Made by a program: the position numbers and the translations under genes. From positions 4,464,001-4,528,000 of the forward strand of contig NZ_CP162102.1 in assembly GCF_042466665.1 (NCBI RefSeq): DNA of 64,000 bases. Reading direction: 5' to 3'. Below, in pieces: positions 60,098 through 64,000 of this stretch; positions within the stretch are counted from its first letter, which is position 1, and each line of letters opens with the position of its first letter. The notes under the pieces are model-generated. The model was not told the origin of the DNA. It made no database searches and worked only from the letters and a program-made list of their open reading frames with translations. This stretch comes from Peterkaempfera podocarpi. Lineage in GTDB: Bacteria; Actinomycetota; Actinomycetes; Streptomycetales; Streptomycetaceae.

Positions 60098-61057
60098 ATG
60101 CCCGCCGTGACCGTCGAGAACCCGCTGGTTCTGCCCAAGGTCGACACCCCGGACCCCACTGCCACCCGGGCCCGCAGGGTCCGCCAGGTCGCCACCGCGC
60201 CGCAGGGCTACGAGGGCGAGGGCTTCCCGGTGCGGCGCGCCTTCGCGGGCATCCACACCCGCCACCTGGACCCGTTCATCATGATGGACCAGATGGGCGA
60301 GGTGGAGTACGCGCCGGGCGAGCCCAAGGGCACCCCCTGGCACCCCCACCGCGGCTTCGAGACCGTCACCTATCTGATCGACGGCAAGTTCGTGCACAAG
60401 GACTCCACCGGCGGCGGCGGCTTCCTCGGCGGCGGCGACACCCAGTGGATGACCGCCGGCTCCGGGCTGCTGCACATCGAGACCCCGCCCGAGGACCTGG
60501 TGGTCTCCGGAGGCCTCTTCCACGGACTCCAGCTCTGGGTCAACCTGCCGGGCTCCGACAAGATGACGGCCCCCCGCTACCAGGACATCTCGGGGGAGAA
60601 GGTCAAGCTGCTGACCAGCCCCGACGGCGGCGCGGTGCTGCGGCTGATCGCCGGTGAGCTGGACGGCCACCAGGGCCCCGGCATCACCCACACCCCCATC
60701 ACCATGGTGCACGCCACGATCAGCCCCGGCGCCCGGATCACCCTGCCCTGGCGCAGCGACTTCAATGCCCTGGTGTACGCGCTGAACGGCGACGGCACCG
60801 TCGGCGAGGAGAACCGCCCGTTCGGCCTGGGCCAGGCGGTGCTCTTCGGCGACGGCGACAGCATCACCGTGCAGGCCGCCGAGCGGCAGGAGTCCCGCTC
60901 CCCCAACCTGGACGTGATCATCCTGGGCGGCCGCCCGATCCGCGAGCCCGTCGCCTGGTACGGCCCGTTCGTGATGAACAGCCACCGGGAGCTGGAGCAG
61001 GCCTTCGAGGACTTCCGTGCCGGCCGGCTGGGACAGATCCCGGCAGAGCACTCCTGA
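60098..61057 (+). CDS. Pirin family protein
   Basis: A 319-residue bicupin. The metal ligands are His in WHPHRGFETVTYLIDG (near 84) and His/Glu in GSGLLHIETPPE, as in quercetinase-active pirins. The C-terminal cupin covers KLLTSPDGGAVLRLIAGE onwards. Bacterial pirins vary between quercetin dioxygenase activity and regulatory roles; this one cannot be assigned further. AGGAGG 6 nt before ATG 60098. It lies behind a dyad-rich promoter, suggesting induction by a MarR- or similar-type repressor encoded elsewhere. Confidence 0.93.
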   Translation: MPAVTVENPLVLPKVDTPDPTATRARRVRQVATAPQGYEGEGFPVRRAFAGIHTRHLDPFIMMDQMGEVEYAPGEPKGTPWHPHRGFETVTYLIDGKFVHKDSTGGGGFLGGGDTQWMTAGSGLLHIETPPEDLVVSGGLFHGLQLWVNLPGSDKMTAPRYQDISGEKVKLLTSPDGGAVLRLIAGELDGHQGPGITHTPITMVHATISPGARITLPWRSDFNALVYALNGDGTVGEENRPFGLGQAVLFGDGDSITVQAAERQESRSPNLDVIILGGRPIREPVAWYGPFVMNSHRELEQAFEDFRAGRLGQIPAEHS

Positions 61058-61063
61058 CCCGAC

Positions 61064-61116
61064 CGCGACGGCGGTGTACGCGCCCTCACCCGAGGCGCGC
61101 GTACACCGCCGTCGCG
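61064..61116. terminator. Bidirectional hairpin sharing coding sequence
   Basis: A perfect 19-bp inverted repeat (61064-61082 with 61098-61116). The right arm lies inside the last codons (DATAVYA) of the PP2C-like gene, whose stop is at 61086, and the left arm follows the pirin stop at 61057. Confidence 0.8.
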
Positions 61117-61910
61117 TCGTCCTGCGCCTTGCCGCGCGGCCAGCGCACACAGCGGGGGTCGGACGCCTCCACCGCACGCACCCGCGCCAGCAGCTCACCC
61201 GGGCCCGAGTCGGCCATCAGCTCCAGCGCCTCCGGCCAACCGCCCAGCCGGTACCGCTCCACATAGCGGCCGGCGCCGTCCGAGAGCGCCGCCACCCCGC
61301 GCAGCCCGGCCAGCGGCACCGCACCGCTCTCGGCGTGCTCCGCCGCCCGCGGCAGCGCGGCCGCCACCCAGGGACCCCGCCCGGTGTTGCGGACCGCCCG
61401 CACCGCCAGGACGTACTGCATGTGCAGCGCCGCCCGCTCCGGTGAGCCCGGGGCGGTGGCCCACACCCGGCGCCGCAGCTCCTCGCCCGCCGTGAACGGC
61501 TGGTTGTCGCCGATCACCACCGGTTCCCCGTCGTACGGGTGGAGCACCAGCAGGGAGTCACCGAGCACCGCGTACTCCAGTTCCGCGCCGTGCTGACGCG
61601 CGGCAACCACCATCGCCGCAGGGGTGTTGGGGTGCGACAGGTCGCAGCGGGCGCCGTGCAGGGCCGCGGTCTCGGCGATGGCGTCCGCCAGGCACTGGGC
61701 CGCCGTGCGGTCCGCCCGGTCGGTCAGCCTGGCCAGCAGATGCACTCCCAGCCGCCGTGCGTACCAGGCCGTGCCGTGCCGGCAGCCGGACTCCAGGCCG
61801 GCCGGCGTGCTCGATCCGTCGACCAGGACCAGCGCCTCGGACGTCGCAGCCGCGAAGTCCTCGCTGATCCGGTCCGGGTGCTGCGGTTCCCCCGCCATCT
61901 CCACCTGCAC
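61086..61910 (-). CDS. PP2C-like phosphatase domain protein
   Basis: A 274-residue protein. SEALVLVDGSSTPAGLESG (near 30) carries the metal-binding Asp of a PP2C-like fold, EYAVLGDSLLVLHP the middle GDS motif, VAALSDGAGRYVERY the second metal-site Asp and AQDDATAVYARLG the final DD. The order matches PP2C phosphatases, although the family is divergent. It could oppose the Ser/Thr kinases in this window, but that is inference. The start near 61910 (MQVEMAGEP) lacks a strong ribosome-binding site; ATG 61898 is an alternative. Confidence 0.7.
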   Translation of the reverse strand: MQVEMAGEPQHPDRISEDFAAATSEALVLVDGSSTPAGLESGCRHGTAWYARRLGVHLLARLTDRADRTAAQCLADAIAETAALHGARCDLSHPNTPAAMVVAARQHGAELEYAVLGDSLLVLHPYDGEPVVIGDNQPFTAGEELRRRVWATAPGSPERAALHMQYVLAVRAVRNTGRGPWVAAALPRAAEHAESGAVPLAGLRGVAALSDGAGRYVERYRLGGWPEALELMADSGPGELLARVRAVEASDPRCVRWPRGKAQDDATAVYARLG

Positions 61911-62014
61911 CAGCCCAGTGTGGCCGCGGGCGCACCGTGCCGACAGGGGTTCGGTCGACGGTCACCCGAACGCGGTCGGGCCGCCGTCCCGCGCCCGACC
62001 GCGTCCGGTGCCGC

Positions 62015-62650
62015 TCAGGGGCGCCAGATCTCCCGGAGGTGCGAGATCTTCCCGGCGGTCAGCGTGGCGTCGTAGAGGTCCCCCGAGCAGGAGAGCGGCG
62101 GTGTCACCTCGGCATGCGCCAGACAGGCCGTGATGTGCCGGGACAGCTCGGCGATCGAGACCGGCCGCGGGGTGGAGACGGCGGCCAGGTCCGCGGTGGC
62201 GCCGGGCGCCAGCGCATAGCGGACGACCTTGCCGGTGCCCGCGTACCCGCCGCCGTCGGGGTCGCAGCTGAACGCCGCGATCCGGAGCGGCAGCACCCCG
62301 CCCGCCGGAGCGCCGGTCACCTGCACCACCCGGTGCCCGGCGGGCAGCCGGGGCTCGGTGCAGTCGAAGGACGGCTCCGGGTCCAGCGGCAGATCCCCTG
62401 CGTCCGAGGGTGTTGCCGACGGCGCCTCCGGGACCGCGGCCGGCGATGTCGCCGGGTCGGGAGGGAGCGTGTCCGACGCGGGCGTCCCGGACGGCTCGGC
62501 AGCCGGGGTGGAGGCGGCCGCCGAGGCCGACGCCGCCGGCGGCGTGGATGCCGCCGGGCCGCCGGCGGCCGTGCCGCCGCTCTTGCAGGAGGTGAGCGTG
62601 GCCAGGGCCGCGGCGAGGACCGCCGTGGCCAGCAGGCTGCGGGAGGGCAT
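62015..62650 (-). CDS. Lipoprotein of unknown function
   Basis: A 211-residue lipoprotein. The signal sequence MPSRSLLATAVLAAALATLTSC ends in an LTSC lipobox with Cys at about 22. Residues 25-95 are Ala/Ser/Pro/Thr-rich linker. The globular part (FDCTEPRLPAGHRVVQVTG, AAFSCDPDGGG, ITACLAHAEVTPPLSCSG) has four cysteines, probably two disulfides. I do not recognise the fold. It is the third gene of the minus-strand group after the NlpC/P60-like gene (55-bp gap). Confidence 0.8.
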   Translation of the reverse strand: MPSRSLLATAVLAAALATLTSCKSGGTAAGGPAASTPPAASASAAASTPAAEPSGTPASDTLPPDPATSPAAVPEAPSATPSDAGDLPLDPEPSFDCTEPRLPAGHRVVQVTGAPAGGVLPLRIAAFSCDPDGGGYAGTGKVVRYALAPGATADLAAVSTPRPVSIAELSRHITACLAHAEVTPPLSCSGDLYDATLTAGKISHLREIWRP

Positions 62651-62705
62651 GGTGAAGTGATCCCTTGGTTGGTGTCGTGGGCAGGCCGGACGGGCGGGGC
62701 GTCCC

Positions 62706-63692
62706 TCAGAGGTCGTTGCGGCGGTAGGGGACGTACGGCTGGCCGATCGCCCGCTCATGGGCGGCGTCACCGGAGTAGTAGGGGTACGGGATGACATGCG
62801 AGACGGTGCCCTGCGACCCGTTGTCCTCCAGGGCGATGTACTTGGTGTGCGCGGCGTCGGCCCAGCCGCCGAAGAGGACCGTGTGGTCGCCCGCGATCAG
62901 CGCGTCGCCCGGCTGCAGCTCGTCCTTGGTGATGGGGTGGGAGATGCTCTTGCCCTCCAGCCCGTCGGTGTTCAGCCCCGGCGGCTTCAGACCCCAGGCG
63001 GCGGAGACAAAGCCCGAGCAGTCGTCCCGGTAGCCGTTGGTGGTGGCCGACTGGCTGTAGCCGATGCGGTGGTTGATCCGCTCCAGCGCGCGGTCCAGGA
63101 TGCCGCGGCGGACCTCGGAGAGCCCGGAGGTGTCCGGGGCGGTCTGGACGCCCGCACCTGTGGTGGTGTGATGGGTGCCCGGCTTCCAGGCGTCCCAGGA
63201 GCCGACCGTCTTCCACTTGCCGTCGCCGTGGCTCTGGTAGGAGTCGGACCCGGTGGTGTTGCTGCCGCCGCTGCCCTTGCCGCTGCCGCCGCCGGTCTGC
63301 TTGGGGCTCTTGGGCTTGGTCTGCTCCTTCTCGTGCTTCTTCATCTCCTCGTGGATCCTGCGGTCGGCAGCCGCGTACTCGTCCGCCACCGCCTTGAGCT
63401 TGCCGGCGTCCGCAGCCAGCTCCGCGGTGAGCTTCTGCTGGATCCCGGCGAGCGTGCCCGCCTGGCTCTCGATCGCCTTGACGTCCTTGAGGACCTCGTA
63501 GGCGGTGGCCAGACCCGCCACTCCGCCGCCGAGGGCGGCCGCCGCGAGGTCGATCCCCGCGGCGGCGGCGATGGTGGCCCTGATACCGCCCAACTGCGCG
63601 GAGACTTCGGCGAGCTGCTCGCTCGCGGAGTGCCAGTCCTGCTGGAGCTTGGCGAGTTCCTGCAACTGAACGCCGAACTGCTCGTCTGCCAT
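62706..63692 (-). CDS. WXG-like/NlpC-P60-like putative secreted peptidoglycan hydrolase
   Basis: A 328-residue two-part protein. Residues 1-125 are helical, WXG100-like (MADEQFGVQLQELAKLQQDW) with a hydrophobic Ala/Gly hairpin at 45-65, then a Lys/Glu helix. A Gly/Ser/Thr linker follows (about 125-150). The C-terminal domain has NGYRDDCSGFVSAAWGL with the likely catalytic Cys near 225 and GDALIAGDHTVLFGGWA with His near 269, the C40/CHAP-like arrangement. No signal peptide is visible, so export, if any, would fit an ESX-type system. ATG 63692 with GGGGA upstream. A WXG100-like gene precedes it. Confidence 0.72.
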   Translation of the reverse strand: MADEQFGVQLQELAKLQQDWHSASEQLAEVSAQLGGIRATIAAAAGIDLAAAALGGGVAGLATAYEVLKDVKAIESQAGTLAGIQQKLTAELAADAGKLKAVADEYAAADRRIHEEMKKHEKEQTKPKSPKQTGGGSGKGSGGSNTTGSDSYQSHGDGKWKTVGSWDAWKPGTHHTTTGAGVQTAPDTSGLSEVRRGILDRALERINHRIGYSQSATTNGYRDDCSGFVSAAWGLKPPGLNTDGLEGKSISHPITKDELQPGDALIAGDHTVLFGGWADAAHTKYIALEDNGSQGTVSHVIPYPYYSGDAAHERAIGQPYVPYRRNDL

Positions 63693-63784
63693 GCTTTTCC
63701 CCGTCCCCCTGATGTCCTGCCGGGCCGCTCTCCTGCCGGATGCGGGCCCACCCCGTACGACGGCCGCGCGGAGCGCGCGCCGCG

Positions 63785-64000
63785 TCACATCACATTGGCC
63801 AGGCGCTCCACGGACTTGCCCAGCGCCTCCAGGTCGTCCGCGGCGCCGGCCAGCTCCCGCAGGCGGCCCTGCGCATGGGCGGAGAAGGCGTCCGCGGCCT
63901 TCCCGTGCCACGAGACCTGGCCCACCGCCGCGTCCATCTCCTTGCGCAGCGTGTCGACCTTCCGCCCCAGCACGCCGAGTTCGGCCGCGATCCGGTGCAG
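63785..64000 (-). CDS. WXG100-like protein (5' end beyond window)
   Basis: The visible 71 codons read without a stop to the window edge: LHRIAAELGVLGRKVDTL, then MDAAVGQVSWHGKAADAF and a second helix to ERLANVM. SWHGKAADAF is a WxG-type turn between two amphipathic helices, typical of small ESX/WXG100 proteins of about 100 residues. A GTG at 63973 could be a start but the frame stays open upstream. The 92-bp gap to the next gene favours one operon. Confidence 0.65.
   Translation of the reverse strand: MHRIAAELGVLGRKVDTLRKEMDAAVGQVSWHGKAADAFSAHAQGRLRELAGAADDLEALGKSVERLANVM

Overview
The window is high-GC actinobacterial chromosome, almost certainly from the Streptomycetaceae (Streptomyces, Kitasatospora or a relative). 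The signs are strong third-position G/C bias, GTG/TTG starts, a FemX-type lipid II glycyltransferase, a DUF6049 protein beside MurJ, an LppU/SCO3897-type protein, a Bpa proteasome activator and a mycothiol-dependent enzyme. A perfect ParB site (parS), a near-perfect second one, the rpsF-ssb-rpsR-rplI operon and dnaB place the left half close to oriC.

Layout. 1-12.4 kb, mostly minus strand: a pseudokinase-like protein cut by the window edge, murJ, a DUF6049 membrane protein, cca (plus strand), an LppU-like protein, an MFS transporter, ino1 and its PadR neighbour. 12.8-21.1 kb: a class A PBP, a GT87 membrane glycosyltransferase, FemX, a small membrane protein and the ribosomal/ssb operon. The order PadR-ino1 / PBP / GT / rpsF-ssb-rpsR-rplI / dnaB is shared with mycobacteria. 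21.3-26.0 kb: an Acg-like nitroreductase and a MATE exporter converge on a 193-bp MITE-like element, followed by DnaA boxes and dnaB. 26.0-30.1 kb: a TetR regulator divergent from a frameshifted SCO6745-like gene, an Rpf-LysM muralytic protein and an old-yellow-enzyme oxidoreductase. 30.1-35.8 kb: a molybdenum-cofactor operon (MobA-like, DUF6457, MoeA) overlapping a TrkA-N potassium channel, a quinone oxidoreductase and a surface protein of unknown function. 35.9-45.8 kb: Bpa, two tandem PASTA-less Ser/Thr kinases, an APH-like phosphotransferase and the branched-chain keto-acid dehydrogenase E1alpha-E1beta-E2 operon. 46-64 kb: secreted M64 and S53 peptidases, a GntR-MFS pair, a DinB/MDMPI-like enzyme, a frameshifted nitrilase, a LURP-one protein, a thioredoxin-NHL protein, an M18 aminopeptidase, an FadE-type acyl-CoA dehydrogenase, SseB-like, pirin and PP2C-like proteins, and an operon of a WXG100-like protein, an NlpC/P60-like enzyme and a lipoprotein.

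Common themes are cell-envelope building and remodelling (MurJ, PBP, FemX, Rpf, NlpC/P60, Ser/Thr kinases), chromosome replication and segregation (parS, DnaA boxes, dnaB, ssb) and central metabolism (inositol/mycothiol, Moco, branched acyl-CoA). Most convergent gene ends carry long perfect GC-rich hairpins. Several genes have a -10 hexamer 6-9 nt before the start codon, which suggests leaderless transcripts.

I found no clear new defence or biosynthetic system. The least expected items are the MITE-like insertion that supplies the stop codons of both flanking genes, the DnaA-box cluster before dnaB, the parS inside a ribosomal-protein operon, the two single frameshifts, and the WXG/NlpC cassette at the right edge.
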